Source: Cotesia glomerata (Eukaryota; Arthropoda; Insecta; Hymenoptera; Braconidae). From it: a stretch of DNA of 64,000 bases. Under the pieces are notes generated by a model, which worked only from the letters and a program-made list of their open reading frames with translations, had not been told where the DNA came from and made no database searches. The stretch lies in assembly GCF_020080835.1 (NCBI RefSeq), contig NC_058159.1:6448001-6512000 (forward strand). Reading direction: 5' to 3'. Both the position numbers and the translations under genes were made by a program. Shown here one piece after another: positions 36,000-45,864 of the stretch; position 1 is the stretch's first letter; every line of letters starts with the position of its first letter.

Positions 36000-36243
36000 A
36001 CTTGAAGGTTTAAAGTCGGATCTCTCGATGAACGGTCGGACCGAGGAGTTCAAAATCCGATTTCTCGGTAAACAGTACGTCCAAGACGTTCAAAATCGGA
36101 ACTAGTCGGACCATGGAGCTCAAAGTAAGATCAATTTCGGATCAGGAAGTTCAATATACGAACTAGTCGGACCATGGAGCTCAAAGTACGATCAATTTCG
36201 GATCAGGAGGTTCAATATCCGATCGAAATTTCGACTCGGGTAT
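36000..36243. repeat. Tandem repeats in the right arm of the 4.5-kb element
   Basis: A unit of about 61 bp containing ACTAGTCGGACCATGGAGCT and GATCAATTTCGGATCAGGA is present twice in tandem at about 36112-36230, preceded by more divergent related units. The matching left-arm sequence at 32380-32560 carries GGATCATGGAGTTCAAAGTA and inverse words. Confidence 0.7.
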
Positions 36244-36280
36244 TCCGGAACTTTTCAGGAAACTTTTTTTTACACGGGAT

Positions 36281-37633
36281 TATAAGCCGATATTAGAAGT
36301 TAAATGTGTAATTTTATTCAATAGCACAATAAAACCCAAATAGAATAAAAACTGTTGACGTCTATTTTATAAAGTGATTGGTGATTGACACACCCTAACA
36401 AATTTTCGATACACACTGCGCCAAAACTCATTTGACTGTTTAATGTCAACTACAAATTTTGCTTAAGTTCTTTTCATCAAAATCATTTTTTTGAGCTTAA
36501 TAATGTGACACTTATAATTTTTTTTTTTTTTATTTGATAAATTTGACATTAGAATGAATTTTAAAAGGATCATTATTTTGAATTAAATAAAATTCTGAAT
36601 AATGAGTCATCTTAAATGAATTTTTGTTCGTGAAATATCACAATTTGATGAAACAGCGTTTAATTTAAATAAATTAAAAATATTCAAATTATTGAGAATA
36701 AGTAATAATACTATAAGTAATATTTTAAATAAAAATCTACGTGAGGATAATTTTTTTTATTTTTTGATAATTCAATAAATATTTAACCAGCCTTGCTTGT
36801 ATAAATGAATAAACTTGTAAAAATAATTCTACAATATTAAAAACCAATAATCGAGCACTATCGCTTCAATTAAACGGTTATTAATTAAAAGTTAAAGCTG
36901 CTATCAAATATTTGTAAACGAAAAACTAATAAGTAGGATAATCGCAGATAAATTTGACGATTGAAAATACATATACCTCAACTGCATACTTTAATGATCC
37001 ATTAGCATAAAACCGCTAAAATATACGACATAGTTTGTTCGGGTAAAGTTTTGTGTCGTTAGTCCATTAGGTAATTACTGACTGCTCTTAATTAAGAAAG
37101 TTAACCCATGGAAAGTAATTAAAGCTACGATATCTGCTGCTATAAATCTCCATTTTAAACCTTATTTTGTTTCCCATTTATTTTATTTACGGATTTATTT
37201 TAATCACTCATATATTCTGTATCACGATGAATATGAGTCGAATTGAGAAATATTTTTTTTTTTATCGAGGAAAATCAATAGAAGTGCATTTAAATTTAGT
37301 GTGTGCGAATAGACAAGTGAGTCAATATTACATGCACCGAAAACAATGGCGCTAACTACTCAATAGAAATAGACATAGATATTTATTAATCGAACTCATC
37401 AATTCGTTAATGGTCTCTTATTTGCCGTCTACTTGAAACCGAAACGCTCTTGCTATATACTCGTCTTTTGGCTCTATTCCATCACCCAAGTTCCGTATAA
37501 TTGCTCTTATCAACAAACTATCGGTATACCTACAGCATCATTTTCTTTTAATTTTTTAAAAATAAATAGCAAAATTTTTAAATCTTAAAAAAAATGAAAA
37601 AATATAATTTAATTATTTCCGTATAAAGATGAG
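36281..37633. other. No gene recognised
   Basis: AT-rich DNA without credible frames, RNA genes or clear repeats. Confidence 0.55.
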
Positions 37634-38325
37634 TACACAGAAAGAAAAATTTCTTGACTGGAGAATAAAATTCTTGGCTCAAGAAAATTTTCGGGTGCCT
37701 GAAGGAAGACCGAAGTTGTGTTGGCCGGAGTAAAAATTTTTCTTGAAATTCTATTCTTGATGGAAGTAATTTTTTCTTAATTCAAATTATCATTAATACT
37801 TGATACAATAAATTTTTATATTTGATTAAGATTTTTAGATACTTCAGGAAAGCAGTGCCACCTACTTTAGCTGAGAAAAAAATTTTCTCACCTTGAGAAA
37901 ATTTTTCTCTTGAATATTTGATATTCATTTTATATTATTTTAGCGTGCAATTATACATATTGAATGAAAAAAAAAATGATTCAATATTATATGATCTTCC
38001 CATTTGACATGTTAATCAATAAAAATATTAATGAAAATTTACTTCTATCGAAATATTTAATTTTTTGGAGCAAAAGAGAAATTTTCTTATGACAAGAAAA
38101 TTTACTTTTATCAAGAACTAAATTTTTTTGAGCAAGAGGCTGAATTTCTTCAAAACAAGAAGATTTTCTTGACTTAAATAATCTTTCTTGGATCAAGATA
38201 CGTATTTCTTAAAGCAAGAGAATTAATTTTGTTGGAATAAGTGAAATTTCTTAGGTCAAAAAAAATTTTTTTTTTCGTTCAAGAAAATAATTAGGAAAAA
38301 AATATTTTCTTAGCTCAAGTCAACC
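37634..38325. mobile_element. Patterned repeat with one TACACAG terminus, right end unclear
   Basis: It opens TACACAGAAAGAAAAATTTC and continues as an array of TTTCTTGA, CAAGAAA, TTTTCTTG and related self-complementary words, densest at 38040-38320. A matching CTGTGTA terminus is not visible at the right; the array fades at CTTAGCTCAAGTCAACC near 38325. It is probably a truncated relative of the elements at 1931 and 52621. The minus-strand frame 37987-38196 is an array artefact. Confidence 0.5.
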
Positions 38326-40540
38326 TTTTTTTTTATTTAATAAAAAATTAATTATAAAAAAATAAAAGTAGTATCGGTTATACTTGAATGAAAAAGATGT
38401 AGCTGAAAGTTTTTTGACCACGTCGAGAGTTAAGCGACAAGTTCGTCCCGAAAAGTTTTCGAGTACTAAATAAAAATAAGAACCCCCAGAATGAATGCCC
38501 ATAAATATCGAAGCGTTTTAGCGGGTTAGAACCCCATACCCATACCCACTAAGCAATAGCGCAATCTAATATATCCAACGGTACATTCCACGGATGTAAA
38601 GTCAAAAATAAAATAAAACAAAGTCGGTACTCAGATGACCAGTTTCCCGTTTAGTTTCTTTCCACCCTTTAAACCTCGAATTCAATTTTCCAGATCTGGT
38701 AATGAATTGGCTCGTCAATCCCATTTTAATCGAATGGAATTCGTCTGTTAGCTTGAATCCTTACCATACTCCGTACTCCTGCACTCTACTTCGGTCGACT
38801 GTAAAAAATTTAACGACTCTATCGTATCAAAGCTTAATATATTATCCAGTTAAATTAAATCAATTTTTAGTGTTCAACAGATCATTTATTGCACGCCATA
38901 CCGTTACTTTCTCCAACACATTTTATTTTATTTTATTTTATTTTATCCTTGCACTTTATTTATATTCAATCCAATTTAAAATTCTGTTTTTACACACGCT
39001 CTGCGCTCTACCGGATAATTTATATCTATTTACCCGGCACTTTTATTGTTTCATTTCACACTTTCGATGATTAAATTCATTCAAATACTCATTAATCACT
39101 AATTATTTTTCCCATGGTTCATGTGCTCGAAGTTTATGTTCACTAAAAAAATATAATATCACGATGCACGTAAATATTTTTTAATTTTACAAAAACGATA
39201 ATCATTAATTTTTTGCAATAACCCGCTAAAATTGACAATAACGCGCATCCGCAGCCATCCTACGTCACTGGGCCATGTGTCAGACACTCGATAATTAATA
39301 AAAAGTGATAATAAAGAGCATCTGCAACCATACGGTAAAAAATTACGACGGAAATAATTTTAAAGACGAAAAAATAAATGGAAAGTATTTTAAATACGAA
39401 TTCTGGGTTAAATATTGAAAATACGGAAAAAATGTAAGTAAACTTTTTTTGTAAAAAATTTTTTTTTCTTACAAAAAAGGTTTCTATTAAATTTTTCGTA
39501 TTTTTTATTTTTTAAACAGAATTTAAATTCAAAAATAAAGTTCTAAGCAATCAAATAAATTAATTTATTATAAATATTCAACTTTTTACAATAGTTTTTT
39601 TCCAACCTACGACGGTAACAATAAAAAGTTGATTGAAAACAAATTTTTAATGAATTCGCTTAACAAAATTAACTTTAAAACTAAAGTCAGTAATAAAAAT
39701 TCTCATTACAAGAAATATTGTTAAAAAAAAGTGTTTTTTAGTTAAGGCTGCGACAGGTGAGGTTATAACCCCATTAAAAGTTTGTAAGGGTCAACTTCCA
39801 GTCAAATACACTCGAGTTGTGTTGACTGGCTTGCAAGTTTTCGTTTTATGTTCCCTTCTATCCGTATTTGTCCCAGACAGCTAAGCGAAATCAATATTAA
39901 GTTGAAAGCATTACTGCGTACATTGCTCAAGCCAACGCTGATACTATTCATTAAAAGTGTTAACTTTTCATTCTACTCTGTCCTAACTACTCCGTTCATT
40001 ATTAATCTGACCATTGATTTATTCACATTTTATATATTTTTTGTACAGAGGTATTTTTTTAGTATCAATTTAAACTCAAAATTTAATTTACAAATTTAAA
40101 CAGACTAATGAGATATTTTTTAAAATAGATATAATATAGATAATTGAAGACAAAAAAATGAAATAGGGAAAGGTCACAGGTTTCGTCGTAAGGTCGATTC
40201 TCAGTCGCAACGTCCACAAAAAAATATAAATAAAAAGAGAAGCCTTATTCGCCGGAAGCGATGTATATTTATCCATTATTCTGTTTTAATATAGAAACAT
40301 ATTTTTAGATGTATACTTTGTATGGTATTTAATTATCTTTATTTCTTTGATGAAAAATTCAATTCGAATATATTTTCTCAAAAAAATGCGCTTTGCTTTA
40401 CAATTTTTATTCCTTTTATAAAAACATTTGAAAAATTTATTTAATTTTCAAGTTGTAAAAAATTTTAATAGAAATTTTCCATTATCTAAAAATTTATATT
40501 TACAATTAAATATAAATTTTTAATTACTTAAAAAATTTAT
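38326..40540. other. No gene recognised
   Basis: Contains a (TTTTA)n microsatellite near 38921-38946 and a somewhat GC-richer patch at 38400-38830. Frames at 38702-39070 and 39848-40099 lack support. Confidence 0.5.
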
Positions 40541-40616
40541 TTTGATGTCGACATTTATTAAATTTAGAATTTTCCTCTAGAGAAAAATTGTTAAGGTGGC
40601 CGTTAGATGGCACTAG

Positions 40617-40667
40617 TTTACTTTCTTCTCGCATGTGCTTGTTATAATGCTGTTTTCTTTATATAAC
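40617..40667 (+). promoter_or_regulatory. U6 external promoter (PSE-like block and TATA box), copy 1
   Basis: TTTATATAAC occupies -30 to -21 of the U6 start, the position of the pol III TATA box. TTTACTTTCTTCTCGCATGT lies at about -71 to -52, where a proximal sequence element is expected. Both blocks are preserved at all three U6 copies, although the surrounding DNA differs. Confidence 0.75.
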
Positions 40668-40687
40668 ATTTCCAACAAAGAACGGAT

Positions 40688-40704
40688 GTACTTGCTTTGG
40701 CAGT

Positions 40705-40744
<40 letters not shown>

Positions 40745-40794
40745 GGCCCCTGCGCAAGGATGACACGCAAAATCGTGAAGCGTTCTTTATTTTT
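40688..40794 (+). ncRNA. U6: U6 spliceosomal snRNA, copy 1 (variant)
   Basis: The RNA is the catalytic-core snRNA of the major spliceosome. The sequence contains ATATACTAAAATTGGAACGA, the ACAGAGA box, the AGC triad and the internal stem-loop region, and ends in a T run that acts as pol III terminator. It differs from the other two copies by C to T at position 11 (CTTGCTTTGG) in the 5' hairpin loop and near the 3' end (GTTCTTTAT instead of GTTCYACAT). A good TATA and PSE-like block remain upstream. It could be a functional minor variant or an early-stage pseudogene. Confidence 0.85.
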
Positions 40795-40795
40795 T

Positions 40796-41140
40796 GTCAT
40801 TTTTATTGATTAATCTATGTTGTAATTTTTTAACTGAAAAAATTACTAAATATTAATAACTAAAATTATTTATCAAATTTTTTATTGTTTTGCATAATTC
40901 AAGTAAAAAAAAAACAAAAACATTTGTTTTTTTAAGTATTGAAAACTTTATGAAAAAAACCTACTTTAGTATTTTTCACTTAAAGAATAATAAATTATTA
41001 AAGAATTGCCATTTTTATTAATTAATCTATGTTATAATTTTTTTACTAGAAAAATGACTAAATATTAATACCTTAAATTATTTATGAAATTTTTATTATT
41101 ATTTTGCATACTTTAATTTTTAAAAAATAGAAATAATTAT
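40796..41140 (+). repeat. About 1.6 copies of the roughly 205-bp U6-downstream repeat
   Basis: Units begin GYCATTTTTATTRATTAATC at 40796 and 41008 and continue through TTTTTAACTGAAAAAAT, TACTAAATATTAAT and TTTTGCATAATT. The same unit follows U6 copy 2 (split by a SINE) and copy 3 (four units). Confidence 0.8.
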
Positions 41141-41242
41141 TAATTTTTGATTACTTAAAAAATTTATTTTGATGTAGATATTTATTAAATTTAGAATTTT
41201 CCTCTAGAGAAAAATTGTCAAGGTGGCCGTTAGATGGCACTA

Positions 41243-41294
41243 GTTTACTTTCTTCTCGCATGTACTTGTTCTAATGCTGTTTTCTTTATATAAC
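41243..41294 (+). promoter_or_regulatory. U6 external promoter, copy 2
   Basis: TATA box TTTATATAAC at 41285-41294 (-30 to -21) and PSE-like block from 41243 (-72) match the other two copies. Confidence 0.78.
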
Positions 41295-41314
41295 ATTTCC
41301 AACAAAGAACGAAT

Positions 41315-41331
41315 GTACTTGCTTCGGCAGT

Positions 41332-41371
<40 letters not shown>

Positions 41372-41421
41372 GGCCCCTGCGCAAGGATGACACGCAAAAT
41401 CGTGAAGCGTTCTACATTTTT
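41315..41421 (+). ncRNA. U6: U6 spliceosomal snRNA, copy 2
   Basis: A full-length, 107-base U6 with canonical loop CTTCGGCAG, ACAGAGA box and AGC triad; it ends in TTTTTT. The 5' stem reads GTACT...AGTAC, a self-complementary pair not seen in the textbook human (GTGCT/AGCAC) form, and is conserved in all three copies. Only one base near the 3' end (TTCTACAT) differs from copy 3. Likely functional. Confidence 0.93.
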
Positions 41422-41485
41422 TGTCATTTTAATTAATTAATTTATGTTATCATTTTTTAACTGAAAAAATTACTAAATATTGATA

Positions 41486-41980
41486 AAAGCGGCATGATGG
41501 CCGAGCGGGTTAAGTCATTATCCCGTTAGTTCGCTCGCACATCATGCCGTGAGGCGAGGGTTCGAGCCCCGACGGTTGTTCGAATAGTTCCAACACCAAC
41601 CGTCGGGGGTCGCTCCGGTAGCCGAACTGTACTGGCATGGGTTTTCTCTGTGGTTTCCCCATCGCCACTATTCCAACAACCGATAGATAGGGGTGAGGAG
41701 GAATAGGGTAAATACAGTACAGAAAGCACAAGTCGGTCCACAGCCGCAGTAATAATAATAAAGAGTTGAGTATATAAATGTGCGAAAAATAAGGTTGATT
41801 ATGTAGTGAAAATACAGGAGTGAAAAAGAGGACGCGCTGGGGTCCAAAAAAGCGTTGAATAAAATAGGACAGTATAAAAACACAGGACGGTGGCGCACTC
41901 GAGGAATGCGACAGCTACCATCTACGCAGCCTTGTAAAAACCAAGAACGGTATACAAGTAAAAATCGAAATAAAATAAAA
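41486..41980 (+). mobile_element. tRNA-derived SINE, 495 bp, with 15-bp target-site duplication
   Basis: Flanked by the perfect direct repeat TACTAAATATTGATA at 41471-41485 and 41981-41995. The head, with ATGGCCGAGCGGGTTAAG (A box, Ser/Leu-tRNA type) and GGGTTCGAGCCCC (B box), is tRNA-derived. Then come GGGTTTTCTCTGTGGTTTCC (41639 onward), AAGTCGGTCCACAGCCGCAG (41730 onward) and a tail CTTGTAAAAACCAAG...ATACAAGTAAAA, all shared with the SINE at 9367. It interrupts the U6-downstream repeat; uninterrupted paralogues at 40846 and 47801 show the empty site. Minus-strand frames at 41510-41898 belong to it and are not genes. Confidence 0.92.
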
Positions 41981-41995
41981 TACTAAATATTGATA

Positions 41996-42797
41996 TCTAA
42001 AATAATTTATCAAATTTTTTTATTGTTTTGCATAATTAAATTTTTTAAAAAATAGAAATATTAATTTATTAATTTTTAATAAATTTTTTATTTTTTACCA
42101 TTAATTTTGTATATACATTTTTTTCCAAGGATATTTTTATTAATTAATTAAAAATATTTATTTTATAAATTTGAACTTTTTAAATTCCATAAAATCTCTA
42201 GAAACAAAAAAAAAATCAAAAAAAGAGAAGCTTAGGTTTAAATCGATAGTTGAAACCACAGCGGGCCCGTTATCAATACAATATTATTGTGAAGCATCTA
42301 TATTTCATATTACTTTAATAACTCCTCGGCCGGCATCAAAAGAATTTAAGCATAAAGCTGCCCTCGTTTCCGGCTGGAAGAGCGAGAAATTTTGTTCCGA
42401 TAAAGATCTGGAAAGGCGATGCTTCTTGGGAGTTTCTGACTGATTTCGACGCCTTTGAGCTTAACCCAACCGAGAGACTCTCAACTGAACACCAAACATT
42501 CGAGTTTCATAGACTCTCGTGGCTTTCGCCTTACAGATAAGCTTTTCAAGATATTTGATGTTAAGATCAACTTCCTAGTCATCAAAAGCCCTGTCATCTC
42601 CACCCTTCCTTTCCTTTCAGTCTCCATTTGTCCGCCTTACTCTTAGTACCTTTTTATACTTACATGCCAATATTTATACGAATTCTTCTTGGATTTAAAT
42701 CCGTCAAGTATTCGGCAATTTTTTTCAACCCCATTGTCTTTTAATTTTTTATAACATGTTCCAACAATTCATAGTGTTAGTCTTTTTCACCAACTTT
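41996..42797. other. Rest of the U6-downstream repeat, then an unassigned GC-richer block
   Basis: The first roughly 60 bases complete the repeat unit split by the SINE. A GC-richer block at 42240-42660 has a 90-codon frame (42171-42443) without recognisable features; not called. Confidence 0.5.
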
Positions 42798-43096
42798 CCG
42801 AGTCAAAATTTAAGTCGTAAATTCAACGTATTGAACGTTTAAAACGTCAGTTTAACGTATTGAACGTAAAAAATATAGATTGAAAATTTTCAAAAAAGAA
42901 TAAATTCAACTGTTTTAAAAAAAATATATGATCCATAGTAAAAATCAAAAATTACCAAGATCGTTATTCACATACTCAAAATTATCTTTCTAGTTGATCA
43001 TTTGGCATCTGATAGACTCTTTTTAAAAGAAAAATGAGCTTGATAGCTTCTAAGGCCAAATTTTCTAGCTGTAAAAGTACCCAAAAATACTCCAAG

Positions 43097-44639
43097 TACA
43101 CGGAGAGAAAAATATGGAAATCATTCCTCTAATTTTAATGAAATGTTTTCCTATACACGGAAAGAAAATTATGGGAACTATTCCTATACCATTATGGGAA
43201 TGGTTCCCATAATGCTATATAGGAATAATTCCTATACTATTATAGAAACTATTCCTATATCATTACGGGAACTAATCCCATAATATTATGGAAACTATTC
43301 CTATAATATTATGGGAATGGTTCCCATAATGCTATAGGAATCATTTCTATACTATTATAGGAATGATTTCCATAATTTATGGAAACTATTCCCATAATAG
43401 CATAGGAATGGTTCCCACAACATATAGGTTTAAATCCTACATGGAAAAAAAAAAATTGGGGCTGCCGCATGATACATTCCTGTGGAAGATACATGACTTT
43501 CATATGACAGCAACATGATTTTCATGTGGCAAGCAATAATAGTTAAAACAACAATAATGGTTAAAAAATAATAATAATAATAATAATTTATATTATTAAG
43601 AGAATAGGAACAATTTTGTCTCTTGGATAATCACATGGTGAAATCGATTTTTTAGTGAAATTTAGTGTCATTGCAAAGGACGACATGAATTTGTGCCTTT
43701 TCAAGGTTTCATATAATTCTCGTCGATAGTCAATTTATAATAGATATTTAGGTTGCATTCGAAAATGCTCTATCTCTACACATATAATTGAGAAATGACC
43801 TTGTATCTTGTGAACTATTAACATTTTTAAAGATATAAGCTCATATTGATGTTACACTCATCGAGACTTTTCATTTGAGTACCCACATCAATTTTTGATA
43901 TATTTTATATATTTATATATATTATATATATGTATATATGAAAAATATATCAAAAATGCATGTGGGTACTCAAATGAAAGCTCTTGATAAGTGTAACATC
44001 GGGATGAGCTTATAACTTTAAAAATGTCAATAGTTTACCAGATACAAGGTCATTTCTTCATTATGTATCTAGGCACAGAACATTTTCGAATGCAGCCTAA
44101 ATTCTTATTATAATAAATTGACTATTGGTGAGAATGATATGAAACCTTGAAAAGGCACAACTCCAAGCAAAAACCCATTTTATCACATAAATACACTGGC
44201 CACAAAATTTTCCTTATTCTCTTAATAATATAGATTATTATTGTTATGACTATTATTATGATTATTATTATTATTATTATTATTATTATTTCATTATTAT
44301 TGTTTTTTTAACTATTATTGCCTACAACATGAAAATCATGTGGCTGCCCAATTTTTTTTTTCCGTGTATATATTATAGGAATCATTTCAAACTGACCCCG
44401 CACAAAGATTTTATCTTTATTTTATTTTGAGAATGATTCCCATAATGGTATAGGAATGATTCTTAGAATATTCTAGGAATCCTTCCTATACCATTATGGG
44501 AACCATTCCCATCATTATGGGAAATTTTCCTATAATTATGGAAACAGTTCCCATAATTCATAGTAACAGTTCCTATAATTGCCTGGGAACTGTTCCCATA
44601 AAATTATGGGAATAGTTCCCATATTTTTCTTTCCGTGTA
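43097..44639. repeat. Middle layer: TACACGG-bounded array of GGAA-n-ATTCC palindromic words
   Basis: TACACGG at 43097 and again at 43154 faces CCGTGTA at 44633-44639. The array words (such as TATGGGAATGGTTCCCATAA) are themselves palindromes of about 20-22 bp and recur with substitutions. The same array continues outside the right terminus to about 45445, so it has spread or been duplicated. Confidence 0.7.
43438..44368. repeat. Core palindrome of about 930 bp
   Basis: Arms of about 450 bp around a TA-rich centre near 43905-43925. Mirrored landmarks include ATTGGGGCTGCC and GGCTGCCCAAT at the edges, ACATGATTTTCATGTGGC, CCTTTTCAAGGTTTCATAT, AAATGACCTTGTATCTTGT and TTTGAGTACCCACAT. The edges carry TACATGGAAAAAAAAA and TTTTTTTTTCCGTGTA. 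If transcribed it would form a long hairpin RNA. Confidence 0.8.
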
Positions 44640-45864
44640 CCATTTTAAGAGCAATTACTTAAATTATGGAAATTGTACCCAAAATTTTTGGGAAATTTTA
44701 CTATAATTATGGGAATGGTTCCTATAATTATAGGAACGATACCTATAATTATAACTGTAATATCGGCATGATTCCCATAATATATAGGAATAGTTTCTAT
44801 AATATTATAGGAATCATTCCTATAATATTATAGGAACCATTCATATAATATTTTAGGAACCATTCCTGTAATATAATGGGAACCATTCCCATAATATTAT
44901 ACTGATAATGCCTAATAAAATTGAGATATTTATCATTACAACTCAAGTTATTTGAGACTTCGATGACCACTTTGAACTGAGTTTGAATAAATAATTTAAG
45001 ATTAAGTACACGCGTGAATAAAAATTATGAAAAAGAGATTTTTTCACTCTAGTGAAAGATCAATTTTTATTTACAAAAAAAAAATTTATTAGCAAAAAAA
45101 TATATAATAATTACTTTATATTTTTTATGTGATTGCTCCATTATTATGAACATAAAAATTTTTCTATTATTATGTCCGTCATTCCCATAATATTATAGGA
45201 ACCATTCCTATAATATTATACGAACAATTTCTATAATATTATAGGAACCATTTCTATAATATTATAGGAACCATTCCTTTAATAATATAGGAACCAGTCC
45301 TATAATATTATAGGAACCATTCCCATAATATATTGAAGCTATTCCATTATTGTATAGGAATGTTTCCAATAAACTATGAGTATGGTTCTCATAATGAGCA
45401 TAGGATTGATACCTATAATGATCATTTCATTATAGGAACCATTCCCCACTGGTTTTTAATTAAACACTTGGTAGTCTTCTTAAACCAGCCATATACCTTT
45501 AAAAAAAAAAAAAAAAAAACATTTTGGAAACGATTCCACAAGTAAAAAATTCGTACTAAGTATTTTTATCGTACAGATGGTAGAATTTAAACCAAAAAAC
45601 TGAAATTCTGCCTAACAGAATTGAAAAAACATTTTTTATCGTACTTCCGTTTAAATGCATGTAGTTATCTGAATAGTTTTAATATTACTTATTTTTACTC
45701 CTTATCAGTTTGAATCGGTTCAACTAATATTTTTAACGTTCAATACGTTCAAATAACTATTTTAACGTCCAATACGTTGAACGTTTTCAACTTCTAATAC
45801 GCTAAACTTATATACGATTTGAACGTTCAATACGTTGAATCTACGATTCAAATTTCAACTCGGG

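Larger units (their letters stand above)
31790..36280. mobile_element. 4.5-kb inverted-repeat element with ATCCCGTGTA termini
   Basis: The left edge ATCCCGTGTAAAAAAAAAGT and right edge ACTTTTTTTTACACGGGAT are inverse, and inside each follows TTTCCTGAAAAGTTCCGGAA, then CCCGAGTCGAAATTT, then GATCGnATnTTGAACCTCCT. On the left a long TTCCGGAA-rich palindrome (31805-32345) is inserted between the second and third blocks. The interior holds a tRNA-like SINE head, a palindrome copy, and scraps of open frame near 33700-33920 that may be decayed coding sequence but are unrecognisable. No transposase was found. Confidence 0.6.
42798..45864. mobile_element. 3.07-kb nested inverted-repeat (Russian-doll) element
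   Basis: The outermost layer is an inverted repeat of CCGAGTCAAAATTTAAGTCG, then ATTCAACGTATTGAACGTT, at 42798-42850, mirrored at about 45815-45864 and followed on the right by further GAACGTT/AATACGTT words. Within it lies an array of ATTATGGGAACNATTCCTATA-type palindromic words (about 43100-43440 and 44380-45445), opened by TACACGGA at 43097 and TACACGGAAAGAAAATTATG at 43154 and with a CCGTGTA at 44639. At the core is a palindrome of about 930 bp (43438-44368). No coding capacity anywhere. Confidence 0.72.

Noticed and set aside
41510..41898. Three overlapping minus-strand frames
   Set aside because: All fall in the SINE body.
43100..45445. Repeat array resembling a CRISPR
   Set aside because: Words are contiguous, degenerate and self-palindromic without unique spacers, and the DNA is eukaryotic.
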